NCBI RefSeq assembly: GCF_001015055.1
Contig: NZ_BBWZ01000001.1
Location: forward strand, 186,001-250,000
Direction: 5' to 3'
Source: Aneurinibacillus tyrosinisolvens
GTDB taxonomy: Bacteria > Bacillota > Bacilli > Aneurinibacillales > Aneurinibacillaceae
DNA length: 64,000 bases
Part shown: in pieces, positions 35,556-48,418 of the stretch
How the letters are laid out: each line of letters starts with the position of its first letter
How positions within the stretch are numbered: position 1 is the stretch's first letter
Program-made: the position numbers and the translations under genes
The notes under the pieces: generated by a model
Told to the model about the DNA's origin: nothing
The model's database searches: none
The model's input: the letters and a program-made list of their open reading frames with translations, nothing else

Positions 35556-36603
35556 AATACCGGCCGATAAAAAAGGCTTGAAAGAAGGAGAAGAAATTGA
35601 GTTTGTTCCCCCGCCAAAACAAGCGGCCGCTGAAACGCGGGGCGGCTGGGGCCGGTGGTCTTACGTAGCGGCGGCGTCGATTCTGGTTTTGCTCTCCGTT
35701 TTCCCATTGTGGAATATGCTGCATGCTTCCGCCTATGCTGCCGTTTCGATCGATATTAATCCTAGCCTCGAGCTGGAACTGGATAAAGAGTACCGGGTTA
35801 TCGACGCCACCTCTTTTAATAAGGAAGGAAAGCTGTTGCTCGACGGGGTAGAATGGAGAAAACATTCCTTTGTCGATGTTGCTTCGAATGTAATCGCTGA
35901 GGCAGGCAGACAGGGATTTTTGAAAAAGAACCATGATATACTCATTGCCTCCATCGGATTGAAAGACGTCAGGGTGTCCGACGAGGTCGTTCGGTTTGTC
36001 CAGAAAGAAATCCCTGTGCTGACTGCTTCTGATCAGGAACAGGTAACGATTACGCTTATGAAGAGCAGTAAAGAAGTTCGCGAAGAAGCGAGAAAAAATG
36101 GTATGTCAGCCGGGAAATTTGCACTCTATGAATCGCTGAAACAAAGCCACAAACAACTATCAAAGGATAGCATTAAGAAATTAAGTGTGAGCGAAATCCG
36201 TTCACAAATAGGCGGGATTAGGGAGACGGGAAGCAGCACTCCCAAAAAAGATGCAGGAATAATAGTTAAGGAGATAAAAAAGACTTCGCCTGCACCTCCT
36301 CCTTCTCCACAGCATGGGGTTTCGAATAAAGCGCCTGCTGCCAGCGCGCAAAAGCATCCTGCTGCAGTCCAAACTCCGGTTGTAAAAAAACCGAAAAAAA
36401 CAGTGAAAGAGGAAAAACTAAAGCACCCCGGAAATCGAAATCCGATGGAGGGAAAATCAACTGCAGAGAAAGCGAAAGAAATTCTCGACTTAAAAAACAA
36501 CCCGAAAAAAAATGAGGATATCCTGCGCAACCCTGCACCTTCCGAGCTGGAGAAGGTAAAGGAACAGCTGCAGGAAAAAATAAAAAGAAAAAGAACATCA
36601 TAA
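35482..36603 (+). CDS. rsgI: Anti-sigma-I factor RsgI
   Basis: 373 aa from the ATG at 35482, after GGGGGGAAG. A small cytoplasmic anti-sigma domain (residues 1-45, KKGIVMEVQSRQLIVMTPSGEFYKIP) is followed by a single transmembrane helix (about 60-80) and an extracellular RsgI domain beginning AAVSIDINPSLELELDKEYRVI (86-107). The tail from about 255 on is Pro/Ala/Lys-rich and disordered. It holds SigI at the membrane until a signal outside releases it. No carbohydrate-binding module is seen, unlike clostridial RsgI. Confidence 0.92.
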   Translation: MKKGIVMEVQSRQLIVMTPSGEFYKIPADKKGLKEGEEIEFVPPPKQAAAETRGGWGRWSYVAAASILVLLSVFPLWNMLHASAYAAVSIDINPSLELELDKEYRVIDATSFNKEGKLLLDGVEWRKHSFVDVASNVIAEAGRQGFLKKNHDILIASIGLKDVRVSDEVVRFVQKEIPVLTASDQEQVTITLMKSSKEVREEARKNGMSAGKFALYESLKQSHKQLSKDSIKKLSVSEIRSQIGGIRETGSSTPKKDAGIIVKEIKKTSPAPPPSPQHGVSNKAPAASAQKHPAAVQTPVVKKPKKTVKEEKLKHPGNRNPMEGKSTAEKAKEILDLKNNPKKNEDILRNPAPSELEKVKEQLQEKIKRKRTS

Positions 36604-36654
36604 ACACCAGAAAGAAAAAGGCCAGAACGAGGAACACCACTCTTCAGGGGACGA

Positions 36655-36699
36655 ATAAAGGAAAGGGAAGGCGCACAAAGCACCTTCCCTTTCCTTTAT
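36655..36699. terminator. Long hairpin between converging genes
   Basis: A perfect 17-bp inverted repeat: ATAAAGGAAAGGGAAGG (36655-36671) and its complement (36683-36699) with an 11-base loop. T-runs are weak on either side, but its position between rsgI and the minus-strand gene supports a shared terminator. Confidence 0.7.
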
Positions 36700-36712
36700 A
36701 TATTTAATGAAG

Positions 36713-37000
36713 TTATGGAGTGTTGCTGAAAATGGATGTTCGTTCGCCCCGGCAGTCTATGCCTGTAAATGTAGAGCCATCGAAGTCATCCCAGCTTCTC
36801 GCATCTGAGAGAATGAGTGAGCTATGCTCTTGCATCGCATTGTATTCTTCCTCGGTTACATATTCATAAGCATATCGGTTTAGCTGGCGAATTCTCCACA
36901 CCTTTTTTCCACTCGCGCTGTGAAACCATTTTTCCGCCTGATCGCATAACGGATGGGAAAGACTGATAACCTTTCGACAGATAGGACAATAACCTTCCAT
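36713..37000 (-). CDS. Hypothetical small protein with CxxC
   Basis: 95 aa, ATG at 37000 with a GGGTGATA-type site on the minus strand. It starts MEGYCPICRKVISLSHPLCDQ; CPIC and a later Cys/His suggest a zinc knuckle. Soluble. Not recognised. Converges on rsgI. Confidence 0.55.
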   Translation of the reverse strand: MEGYCPICRKVISLSHPLCDQAEKWFHSASGKKVWRIRQLNRYAYEYVTEEEYNAMQEHSSLILSDARSWDDFDGSTFTGIDCRGERTSIFSNTP

Positions 37001-37161
37001 TCTATCACCCCGTTTACCTTTTGTTTTATTATACTAAAAATTCGAACGAATAAAAAAGGATTTTTCAGGGTGCTATTTTTTGCGTTATGGGTATGCTATA
37101 AAAAAACGAAGGGCTACTTTTTAAACAATTTTGTTTAAAAAATATGCTTACAGGTCTTTCA

Positions 37162-37191
37162 TTGATTTTCAACTATGATATACTATATTAT
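37162..37191 (+). promoter_or_regulatory. Probable promoter of the suf operon
   Basis: TTGATT (37162-37167), an 18-base spacer and TATTAT (37186-37191). The rest of 37001-37278 is AT-rich without other clear signals. Confidence 0.45.
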
Positions 37192-37278
37192 AAAAGATGG
37201 CTGAAAACAATGCGATTACCACACTTGAGAATTTTAAATCATTTCAAGTAGATATCATGTTAACGGAGGGAATTAATC

Positions 37279-38067
37279 ATGGCAGAAACACCACATTTGA
37301 AAATAGAGAACCTGGCGGTTTCCATTGATACAAAACAGATTTTGAAAGGGCTTAGCCTGGAGATTAAAGGCGGGGAAGTCCATGCGATCATGGGGCCGAA
37401 CGGTACGGGGAAATCCACGCTTGCTTCATCCCTGATGGGACATCCAAAATACCAGATTACAGGCGGAACAGCTACGCTCGACGGAGAAGACTTGCTCGAT
37501 ATGGAAGTGGACGAACGTGCGCGCAAGGGATTGTTCCTTGCCATGCAATATCCGAGCGAAATTAGCGGGGTAACCAATGCGGACTTCCTGCGCAGTGCAA
37601 TCAATGCGCGCCAGGAAGAAGGAAAAGAAATCTCACTGATTAAGTTCATTCGCCAAATGGATAAGCAAATGGAAGTTCTTGAAATGGATGAGTCCTTCTC
37701 CCACCGTTATGTGAACGAAGGCTTCTCCGGCGGGGAGAAGAAGCGTAACGAAATCCTTCAAATGATGATGATTAAGCCAAGGATTGCGATTCTTGATGAA
37801 ATCGACTCCGGCCTGGATATTGACGCGTTGAAAGTTGTTGCGCGCGGGGTAAATGAACTTCGCAGCCCGGAAATGGGCGTACTTATGATTACGCACTATC
37901 AACGCTTGCTCAACTATATTAAACCAGACTTTGTTCATGTCATGATGCAGGGCCGAATTGTGAAGTCCGGCGGTCCGGAATTGGCTGAAAAGCTTGAAGA
38001 AAACGGATATGACTGGATTAAGGAAGAGCTCGGCATTCAGGATGAAACAGTAGGCGCAGAAGCGTAA
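37279..38067 (+). CDS. sufC: Fe-S assembly ATPase SufC
   Basis: 262 aa, ATG at 37279 after AACGGAGGG. ABC-type ATPase of the SufBCD scaffold: Walker A GPNGTGKST, signature SGGEKKRNE, Walker B IAILDEIDSGLD, and the H-loop in MITHYQRLL. It powers conformational change of SufBD during cluster assembly. First gene of sufCDSUB, the usual Bacillus order. Confidence 0.97.
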   Translation: MAETPHLKIENLAVSIDTKQILKGLSLEIKGGEVHAIMGPNGTGKSTLASSLMGHPKYQITGGTATLDGEDLLDMEVDERARKGLFLAMQYPSEISGVTNADFLRSAINARQEEGKEISLIKFIRQMDKQMEVLEMDESFSHRYVNEGFSGGEKKRNEILQMMMIKPRIAILDEIDSGLDIDALKVVARGVNELRSPEMGVLMITHYQRLLNYIKPDFVHVMMQGRIVKSGGPELAEKLEENGYDWIKEELGIQDETVGAEA

Positions 38068-38083
38068 GTCAGGGGGGATAGTA

Positions 38084-41041
<2,958 letters not shown>

Positions 41042-41070
41042 TCATACGTCTCAACAAGGAGGAAGAACAA

Positions 41071-42468
41071 ATGAGTAAAAAAGCACCTGAGTTACAGGAA
41101 TACCAGTATGGTTTTCATGACAAGGATATTTCCGTCTTCCGTGCAAAGAAAGGGTTAACGAAAGAAATCGTTGAGGAAATTTCCCGCATTAAAGGCGAGG
41201 AGCAGTGGATGCTTGATTTCCGCTTGAAATCCCTTGAAACCTTCCGGAAGCTTCCTATGCCTCAATGGGGCGGGGATCTGACCGAACTTAATTTTGACAG
41301 CATCACCTATTATGTGAAGCCTTCTGAAAAACAGGGCCGTGACTGGAATGAAGTGCCGGAAGAGATTAAGAATACATTTGATCGCTTAGGGATCCCGGAA
41401 GCAGAACAGAAGTTCCTTGCCGGTGTATCGGCCCAGTATGAGTCAGAGGTTGTATACCATAACATGCAGCAGGAGCTGGAAGATCTCGGCGTTATTTTCT
41501 GCGATATGGATACAGCTGTACGGGAGCATCCTGAAATTGTAAGAGAATATTTCAGCACAGTTATTCCTCCGACAGACAATAAATTTGCCGCATTAAACAG
41601 TGCCGTATGGTCTGGCGGAAGCTTTATCTACGTACCGAAAGGCGTAAAATGCGAAACGCCGCTGCAAGCTTATTTCCGGATTAACTCTGAGAACATGGGT
41701 CAATTCGAGCGTACGCTGATTATTGCCGATGAAGATAGCTTTGTGCATTACGTTGAGGGATGTACGGCTCCTATTTACAGCACGGATTCCCTTCACAGTG
41801 CGGTGGTTGAGATCATCGTTAAGAAGCGCGCACGCTGTCGTTATACAACCATTCAGAACTGGTCTGCCAACGTATACAACCTTGTAACGAAGCGCGCAAC
41901 CGCTGAAGAAGACGCGACAATGGAATGGATTGACGGTAACATCGGAAGTAAAATCACGATGAAGTATCCGGCTGTTATCATGAAAGGCCCGCGTGCGAAA
42001 GGCGTCGTTATTTCAATCGCCGTTGCCGGAAAAGGAATGCATCAGGATGCGGGGGCCAAAATGGTTCACCTTGCACCGGATTGCAGCTCCACCATTGTAT
42101 CGAAAAGCATTAGTAAGCACGGCGGTAAAGTTACGTACCGTGGATTGTCGAGCTTCGGAAGAAAGTCCGAAGGATCGAAATCCAACATTAAATGTGACAC
42201 CATCATTCTTGATAAGCTTTCTACATCCGATACGATTCCTTACAATGAAATTCTAAACAACAATGTTACACTGGAGCATGAAGCGACAGTTTCCAAGGTG
42301 AGCGAAGAGCAGCTCTTCTACTTGATGAGCCGTGGTTTAAAAGAGGATGAAGCAACCCAGATGATTATTATGGGCTTTATCGAACCGTTCACCAAAGAAC
42401 TTCCAATGGAATATGCGGTAGAGATGAACCGTCTCATCCAATTCGAAATGGAAGGCTCCATCGGATAA
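41071..42468 (+). CDS. sufB: Fe-S assembly scaffold SufB
   Basis: 465 aa, ATG at 41071 after AAGGAGGAAG. Complete Suf[69 protein letters not shown] with the conserved Cys, and the C-terminal [28 protein letters not shown]. It forms the cluster-building core with SufC and SufD. Last gene of the operon; a terminator follows. Confidence 0.97.
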   Translation: MSKKAPELQEYQYGFHDKDISVFRAKKGLTKEIVEEISRIKGEEQWMLDFRLKSLETFRKLPMPQWGGDLTELNFDSITYYVKPSEKQGRDWNEVPEEIKNTFDRLGIPEAEQKFLAGVSAQYESEVVYHNMQQELEDLGVIFCDMDTAVREHPEIVREYFSTVIPPTDNKFAALNSAVWSGGSFIYVPKGVKCETPLQAYFRINSENMGQFERTLIIADEDSFVHYVEGCTAPIYSTDSLHSAVVEIIVKKRARCRYTTIQNWSANVYNLVTKRATAEEDATMEWIDGNIGSKITMKYPAVIMKGPRAKGVVISIAVAGKGMHQDAGAKMVHLAPDCSSTIVSKSISKHGGKVTYRGLSSFGRKSEGSKSNIKCDTIILDKLSTSDTIPYNEILNNNVTLEHEATVSKVSEEQLFYLMSRGLKEDEATQMIIMGFIEPFTKELPMEYAVEMNRLIQFEMEGSIG

Positions 42469-42489
42469 AAGAATTACGTAAAATCAAGG

Positions 42490-42519
42490 AACTCCCAAAC
42501 GACATCGTTTGGGAGTTTT
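42490..42519 (+). terminator. Rho-independent terminator of the suf operon
   Basis: AACTCCCAAACG (42490-42501) with CGTTTGGGAGTT and TTT, loop of 4: a strong stem. Confidence 0.9.
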
Positions 42520-42617
42520 CAGTATTGTATGCGCATCGTTTATAAGCTGCCATTTAAGATGTGATATGATAAAAAGAAGCATATTTATTTCCCATCGTAC
42601 ATAGGAGTGAACAAACT

Positions 42618-43436
42618 ATGATTTGGTTGGTTTTCACGTTGATTGGCACCTTCGCCGGAGCGTTCGGCAGCCTGCTCGGTCTCGGCGGAGGAATTATTCT
42701 TGTTCCGGCTCTGCTTTACTTTGGTTCGACGATGTCCGGCGTCCCGGCGATTACGCCACAGCTTGCGATTGGAACATCACTCATGCTCATCATCGTAACG
42801 GCTTTTTCGTCCACAATTAGCTATGCGCAGAAGAAGCTGGTTGATTTTAGAAGCGCTTTTCTTTTTTTTTATCGGAAGCGCGCCGGGGGCGGTCATTGGT
42901 GCCTGGCTTTCCGCTTTTTTTAATAAAACCTCATTTAATGTTTACTACGGAATTTTTTATGGTCGTTATGTTTTTTGTTTTTGCTTTATCGAAAAAGAAT
43001 GCAGCCGCGTGAGATGAAGTGGAAAACGGTGAGAACATATACGGATGTTTCAGGGCAGGTCTATACATACGGATATTCTAAAACGCTTGCTGTTATCATT
43101 GCTCTGCTTGTCGGTATTTTATCAAGTGTGTTTGGGATTGGCGGAGGGGCGCTTATGGTTCCGTTTATGCTGGTGATGTTCCGCTTCCCGGCACATGTAG
43201 CGACCGCTACTTCGATGTTCGTCATTTTGCTGTCTTCGATTGTAGGGAGCGTAACGCATATTGCCTTTGGCCACGTTATATGGATGCTTGTCCTTGCCAT
43301 CGCTCCGGGGGCATGGCTTGGCGGAAAATTGGGGACAATGCTGTCGAGCAGGTTGTCCGGGAACGGCATTGAAAATATTTTGCGGTTTGTCCTGCTTATT
43401 ATCGCCATCCGCATGTTGTGGCAGGGACTGGCTTAA
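42618..43436 (+). pseudogene. yunE: TauE/SafE-family permease (YunE-like), two frameshifts
   Basis: Membrane protein of the sulfite/anion exporter family. The N-terminal repeat (GTFAGAFGSLLGLGGGIILVPALLYF) and the C-terminal repeat (GILSSVFGIGGGALMVPFMLVMFRFP) carry the family's glycine-rich motif; total about 272 aa if repaired. The frame is lost in T9 at 42862-42870 (one T too many; then IGSAPGAVIGAWLSAFF) and again in T6 at 42953-42958 (one T too few; then LWSLCFLFLLYRK). Both breaks are in homopolymers, so they may be sequencing errors. It precedes yunD, as neighbours do in B. subtilis. Confidence 0.85.
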
Positions 43437-43453
43437 GGAGAGGAGAGAAAGGT

Positions 43454-44896
43454 ATGGGGATGAAAGGCGTCCTGCACATTTTACATACGAACGATCTTCA
43501 CAGTCATTTTTCGGAAATGGCGCATATCTCCACAGGATTGAAAACAATGCGCCAGGCTTTGCAGGAACAGGGGCAGCCGGTTGTAACTGTTGATCTCGGG
43601 GATCATATGGATAGAATGACGCTGAAGACGGAAGCAACCTGGGGCCGGGCGAATATCGAAATATTGAACGAATCAGGCTATGATCTTGTTACAATCGGAA
43701 ATAATGAAGGGCTGACGTTTCCCCGCGAACAATTAAATCGTCTTTATGAAAGTGCCTCCTTCGACGTTCTCTGTGCAAACCTCATTGATTCCGCAACAAA
43801 AAAAATCCCGGAGTTTATGGAACCGTATGTCATTCAAACGTACGGAGATGTGAAGGTGGGATGGATCGGACTCACCGCTCCCTTCAGTTCTTTTCCCTTC
43901 TACAAACTGCTCGGTTTTGAAACGAGAGATCCGTTTGAAGCTGCAGGTGCCATTGTGGAAACAATTCGCCCACAGGTAGATATTGTTGTCGTTCTTTCTC
44001 ATTTAGGATATAACTTCGATGTGGAGCTTGCCCGCAACACGCGGGGAATCGATGTTATCCTTGGGGGGCATACGCACACCTATTTACCTGACGGAGAAAT
44101 GATCAACCGAACACTTGTTTGCCAGACGGGGAAATTCGGCCAGCATATCGGGCATGTCCATATACAATATGATAAGGAAACGAGAGAAGTGGAATCTCTC
44201 CAGGCTGCCTGTATTCCGAGCACAGACTATGAGGCAGACAGGGACATAGAGGAGCTCATTGCGAAATACCGGCAGCGGGCCGAAGATATTATGAGCGAGG
44301 TGGTCGTCCGGCTGGACAGGGATTTGCCGGTATCATGGCAGGAGGAATCGCCGCTTGCCAATCTGCTTGCGGTTGGACTGCGAGCCTGGACCGACGCTGA
44401 TATCGGAGTCGTTAATTCCGGCGCTCTACTGTTTTCGCTTAAAAAAGGACCGGTCACAAGAAAAGATATGCTGGCCCTCTGTCCGCACCCGATTAATCCG
44501 TGTAAAATGAAATTAACCGGCGCCCAGATCCGCATCATCCTGGAAGAATCACTTGATGATGGGAATGTTAACAGGGAGATACGAGGATTTGGCTTTCGGG
44601 GAAAAGTGCTGGGGAGGTTAAGCATTGCCGGTGCGGATGTCTACTTTAGCCCAAAAGGGAAAAGCGGAAAACGCATTGAGCGTATTCTCGTCCATGGCGA
44701 ACCCATCCGCGATGACAAGCTGTATACAGTAGGTACGATTGATATGTTTACCTTTGGCATTGTTTTTCCCACCTTTAAGCGGGGGAGTGAGGTTGAGTAT
44801 TATTTACCCGAGTTCTTAAGAGACGTTCTCCAGCAGGAATTGAAGAAGGAGCATTCATTAGAGGAATGCAGTAAAAAGCACTGGCTTGATATATAA
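43454..44896 (+). CDS. yunD: 5'-nucleotidase/metallophosphatase family protein (YunD-like)
   Basis: 480 aa from the ATG at 43454 after GAGAGAAAGG; an upstream in-frame start lies within yunE. N-terminal calcineurin-like phosphoesterase (1-280): HTNDLHSH metal ligands, DLGDHMD, GNNEG (a variant of GNHE: His replaced by Asn), VVLSHLG and GGHTHT. C-terminal 5'-nucleotidase domain (300-470). No signal peptide, so cytoplasmic, unlike secreted UshA-type enzymes. Likely hydrolyses a nucleotide or sugar phosphate; the substrate is unknown. Confidence 0.9.
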   Translation: MGMKGVLHILHTNDLHSHFSEMAHISTGLKTMRQALQEQGQPVVTVDLGDHMDRMTLKTEATWGRANIEILNESGYDLVTIGNNEGLTFPREQLNRLYESASFDVLCANLIDSATKKIPEFMEPYVIQTYGDVKVGWIGLTAPFSSFPFYKLLGFETRDPFEAAGAIVETIRPQVDIVVVLSHLGYNFDVELARNTRGIDVILGGHTHTYLPDGEMINRTLVCQTGKFGQHIGHVHIQYDKETREVESLQAACIPSTDYEADRDIEELIAKYRQRAEDIMSEVVVRLDRDLPVSWQEESPLANLLAVGLRAWTDADIGVVNSGALLFSLKKGPVTRKDMLALCPHPINPCKMKLTGAQIRIILEESLDDGNVNREIRGFGFRGKVLGRLSIAGADVYFSPKGKSGKRIERILVHGEPIRDDKLYTVGTIDMFTFGIVFPTFKRGSEVEYYLPEFLRDVLQQELKKEHSLEECSKKHWLDI

Positions 44897-44947
44897 TAAA
44901 AAGCAGGTTTATCTAACATCTGTGTATATATAGAAGGGGGTATTTTC

Positions 44948-45202
44948 ATGAATTTAATCAATGATATTTATAATCTTTACCGTGATAAGTTTACGGGCGA
45001 CGAAGAGGATGTAGCAGCTGTTGTCATGGGGCTTCTCCATGAACAGAATAAAGAAGAGATGCTGCAGTGGATTCACGAGATGAAGGAAAATGAAATTTAT
45101 CAAATGCTTGGCTTTTATTTAATGGAAATGCTCCGTGTAAAGCTTGCTGAAGAAGGCGTTGGCGGCATGCGTCCTGATTCCGGTATGGAAAGATATCACT
45201 AA
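44948..45202 (+). CDS. DUF6154 family protein
   Basis: 84 aa, ATG at 44948 after AGAAGGGGGT. A small helical protein opening NLINDIYNLYRDKFTGDEEDVAAVVMGLL, the conserved start of the Bacillales DUF6154 family. Function unknown. Lies between yunD and yunC, as its homologues often do. Confidence 0.75.
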   Translation: MNLINDIYNLYRDKFTGDEEDVAAVVMGLLHEQNKEEMLQWIHEMKENEIYQMLGFYLMEMLRVKLAEEGVGGMRPDSGMERYH

Positions 45203-45297
45203 GGGGGACAAAAGCCTCGGTATCGTCACCTGCCGGCAGCCGTGTACATAATGTAATTTATAAGTAATCTAGTATAGTGTAGAGGGGGAATAGGAAG

Positions 45298-45600
45298 ATG
45301 GTAGAAGTAAAACCTCTGCTTGTTGAAGGCCGCCAGGTGGTTGCCATTTCGGTTCAGTTGCCGAAAACAACGCTGCTCGTTGTAACAACAGATAAAGGAT
45401 ACATTATGTGCGGAGCTCTTGATGTAGCTTTGTTAAACGAACGGCTGGCAAGCCGGAACATCATTGCGGGGCGCGCGCTTGGCGTGCGTACAATTGAAGA
45501 GCTGATGGAAGCGCCGCTGGAGTCAGTTACTGCAACGGCTGAGGAGCTTGGAATCGTGCCCGGCATGAAGGGAAGAGACGCAATTCTCGCTATGCTATAA
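45298..45600 (+). CDS. yunC: YunC (DUF1805)
   Basis: 100 aa, ATG at 45298 after GAGGGGGAA. DUF1805 protein with the strand pattern VVAISVQLPKTTLLVVTTDKGYIMCGALDVALLNERL, and GIVPGMKGRDAI at the end. Structurally characterised but of unknown function. Confidence 0.88.
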   Translation: MVEVKPLLVEGRQVVAISVQLPKTTLLVVTTDKGYIMCGALDVALLNERLASRNIIAGRALGVRTIEELMEAPLESVTATAEELGIVPGMKGRDAILAML

Positions 45601-45618
45601 GGACACAGTTTGTTTTCC

Positions 45619-45640
45619 TGGGACGAAAAGTCCCTTTTTT
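45619..45640 (+). terminator. Rho-independent terminator after yunC
   Basis: GGGAC/GTCCC with a 5-base loop, then T6. Short but well formed. Confidence 0.65.
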
Positions 45641-45710
45641 ATTTTCTCTACCTTTAAGGCGGATTCCATGTATAATGGGAGGGAGACATTAGAGTAGGGA
45701 GTAAAAAGAT

Positions 45711-46805
45711 ATGAGGTTAATCTCGATAACCCGCTGCCAGCCAGGAATGGTATTGGCCAAGCCGATTTATACGGACACGGGAACCGTATTGCTAAACAGA
45801 GACGTTTCCCTGACAGATTCGATGATCCAAAGGCTTAAACAAAAAGGAATTAATACTTTATACATACGGGACAAGGCAACAGAAGACATAGAGGTGAACG
45901 AGGTCATTTCCGAAGAAACAAGAAGATCGGCGATGAAAACGATCCACCAGAGCTTCACGGATATTATTCTCTCCGAGCAGAAGTGGAAGACACGTCTTTC
46001 AATGCAGGCTGTAACGAGTTTTCGTACCATGTTCGAGTCTATTCTCTATGACTTGAAGAAAAACCGCAATGCAATGAATCTGCTCACGAACATTTATACG
46101 CATGACAATTACGTGTATGCCCATTCGTTAAATGTGGCGATTTATTCCGCCGCGCTGGCGATACAGCAGGGGTACAATGACAAAGAATTGACGGAAATTG
46201 GGATAGGTGCCTTGTTCCATGATATTGGAAAACTTATGCTGCCTGAGGAAATTTTAAATAAACCGGACCGCCTGACAGAGGATGAGTTCGAGATAATCAA
46301 AAAACACGCGGAATACGGATTTGAATTTCTTCGCAATCAGGACGGCATTTCTTTATTATCTGCCCATTGCGCGTACCAGCATCATGAAAGGATGAATGGA
46401 AGCGGATATCCTCGCGGGTTGAAAGGTGATGAAATCCACCGTTTTGCCAGAGTTATGGCTGTATGTGATGTATTTGACGCGCTTACGACAAACCGTGTAT
46501 ACCGTAAAGCGATGCTTCCACATGAAGCGGTGGAAATCCTGTATACAGGCGCTGGGGATGGCCAATTCGAAAGCAAACTTGTTGAGGGATTCCGAGATAC
46601 GATTGCTATTTATCCTCTCGGGATTACCGTGGTTTTGAATACCGGAGAAGTCGGAGTCGTCGTTGACTACAACCGCCGTCTCCCTTCAAGGCCGATTGTC
46701 CGGATTACAAAACACCCGGACGGCAGAGATGTGGACAAGTATTATGAAATAGATTTGTCTAAAGAGTTAACGATTATGATTGTCGGATGCGACGCCATTA
46801 TATAA
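45711..46805 (+). CDS. HD-GYP domain protein, putative c-di-GMP phosphodiesterase
   Basis: 364 aa, ATG at 45711 after TAGGGAG. An N-terminal DUF3391-like segment (1-60) is followed by the HD-GYP domain (about 120-300): His170-Asp171 in LFHDIGK, HHERMNGSGYP with GYP at 232-234, and D/R residues in VMAVCDVFDALTTNRVYR. Complete HD-GYP sites degrade c-di-GMP. The C-terminal about 50 residues form a small beta domain (VVLNTGEVGVVVDYNRR). A partner for the GGDEF protein at 12431 is possible. Confidence 0.9.
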   Translation: MRLISITRCQPGMVLAKPIYTDTGTVLLNRDVSLTDSMIQRLKQKGINTLYIRDKATEDIEVNEVISEETRRSAMKTIHQSFTDIILSEQKWKTRLSMQAVTSFRTMFESILYDLKKNRNAMNLLTNIYTHDNYVYAHSLNVAIYSAALAIQQGYNDKELTEIGIGALFHDIGKLMLPEEILNKPDRLTEDEFEIIKKHAEYGFEFLRNQDGISLLSAHCAYQHHERMNGSGYPRGLKGDEIHRFARVMAVCDVFDALTTNRVYRKAMLPHEAVEILYTGAGDGQFESKLVEGFRDTIAIYPLGITVVLNTGEVGVVVDYNRRLPSRPIVRITKHPDGRDVDKYYEIDLSKELTIMIVGCDAII

Positions 46806-46829
46806 CTTGCAAGAACGAGGTGCACTTGG

Positions 46830-48230
46830 ATGAAGCTTGAGAATTATGTAACAAGTACAGAAGATAACGTCTATGCGATTAAAAATGTGCCGACCGAAGT
46901 TGTCGGCACTGTTTTTGCTAAAGTAAGCCGCAGCCCGCGCAGCTTCCGTGATAATTTGTTTGATTTGATTAAGGAAGACATGCTCCACCTTCCCGATGTC
47001 GACATGATTTCGATGTTTAAGCAGTCCGCCGCCCACGCCGGGGGATTTATGAAGAAGTGGGGAGTGGACTACGGCCACTCCAGTATTAAGGAGCATGCTT
47101 TCGCCCAGTTCTGTATTGAAGGCGTTTCACGCTGGTTTACAGAGGCGCTTGAAACCGTGCAGTCGGCAAAATGGCTCTCTTTTACGGAATTCAGTTTGCG
47201 TTATCAGAAGCCGGAAGACTTCGTGGTGCCTGCAGAGCTGGAGAATCATCCTGAATTAAAAGAACGGTATATCGCGTTCGGAAATCGCTGCTTCGAGAAA
47301 TATGAAGAACTTGTCCCACTCTTCTTTGCGCTCATTAAAGCCAAAAACCCTGATATGAAAGATGGGCCGGCAGAAAAGCTTGCTTATGAGAATGCACGCA
47401 ATGTGCTTCCCCTCGCAACGAAGTCCAATGTGGCGATTACGGGCAATGCGCGGGCGATTTCCGACGCCATTGCCGAGTTGCTGTCGCATGAGGGATACAA
47501 TCAGGAATTTGTCGAAACAGCAGAGAAAGTAAGGGTACATACAACCGAAGTCCTTCCCTCGCTTATCAGCCATGCAGAGGCGACACCATACCTTCGTTCT
47601 TATGTTGCGGACTTATACCGCCGCCGTACGCACGGGGCCAACTCCCCGGCCGTTTACAACGGGCCGTTCGTTGAAGTGGATGAAGCGCCGGCCTCTCTCC
47701 CTTTTACCAGCACACAGGAAGGCATGGCACTTGGAGACTTCTCGTTGATGAACCGGTTCAGTGAGCTGCCTGCAACGATGCGTGCCTTCGGAAAAATGGT
47801 GGCCGTAACTTGTTCCGAAGGCTGTCACCACCAGGTGATTCGCCACCGCGCATTTGACTTTTCTGTTCAACTGCCCGATACCGCATATGGGTTTATTCTT
47901 CCGCAGGAAATGGTCGATGCACAGGGAACGGAGGAAGCTGAACGCATTACAGCTATATTGCTTGGGATGCGGGACGAGTCTCATGAACTGTATGAATTAT
48001 TCGCTGCCGCAGGTCTCTTGAGCATCGCTCCTTATGTTGTATTGAACGGGAATGCCCGGAGGCTGCCGTTCTATGCAAACATGTATGGGTTATCCCATTT
48101 TATTACTCTGCGAAAAGAAGAATACGCCCAGGATGAAATACGGAGTGTGGCAGGGCAGCTTGAGCGTGTGTTTACAGAAATGGAACAGTCTCTCCAGGGA
48201 TTTGAGCTTGATCGCCATCTTCGGAAATAA
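46830..48230 (+). CDS. Double-length ThyX-like protein
   Basis: 466 aa, about twice ThyX (roughly 220-250 aa), with two ThyX-like halves. Half 1 (about 20-235) keeps GHSSIKEHAFAQFCIEGVSRWF and the nucleotide motif LSFTEFSLRY, and the distal VLPLATKSNVAITGNARA, but the RHR triplet is replaced by SAK (112-114). Half 2 (about 295-450) keeps CHHQVIRHRAFDFS with RHR at 338-340 and GNARRLPFYANMYGLSHFITLR. The FAD/dUMP-binding residues are thus split between halves. It may be a working FAD-dependent thymidylate synthase, or a diverged relative. Start ATG at 46830. Confidence 0.8.
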   Translation: MKLENYVTSTEDNVYAIKNVPTEVVGTVFAKVSRSPRSFRDNLFDLIKEDMLHLPDVDMISMFKQSAAHAGGFMKKWGVDYGHSSIKEHAFAQFCIEGVSRWFTEALETVQSAKWLSFTEFSLRYQKPEDFVVPAELENHPELKERYIAFGNRCFEKYEELVPLFFALIKAKNPDMKDGPAEKLAYENARNVLPLATKSNVAITGNARAISDAIAELLSHEGYNQEFVETAEKVRVHTTEVLPSLISHAEATPYLRSYVADLYRRRTHGANSPAVYNGPFVEVDEAPASLPFTSTQEGMALGDFSLMNRFSELPATMRAFGKMVAVTCSEGCHHQVIRHRAFDFSVQLPDTAYGFILPQEMVDAQGTEEAERITAILLGMRDESHELYELFAAAGLLSIAPYVVLNGNARRLPFYANMYGLSHFITLRKEEYAQDEIRSVAGQLERVFTEMEQSLQGFELDRHLRK

Positions 48231-48418
48231 AAGTAAAATTTCATTCTGACTAAGGGGAAGGTACTTAAATGGTGCCTTCTTTTTTTTTTTGCTCGGCACA
48301 TAATTGTTAAAAACGTCACAGTAAGAAGGACCTATAAACTGATATAACTAAGATAAGAATGCTAAATTACAATTTTAGTTATAGCAAGGCAAAGAGTGCA
48401 GAGAGGGGATTGAGCGCG

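Noticed and set aside
42618-43017. Two separate small membrane proteins instead of one TauE/SafE gene
   Set aside because: The pieces join into one family-typical protein after single-T corrections and have no ribosome sites of their own.
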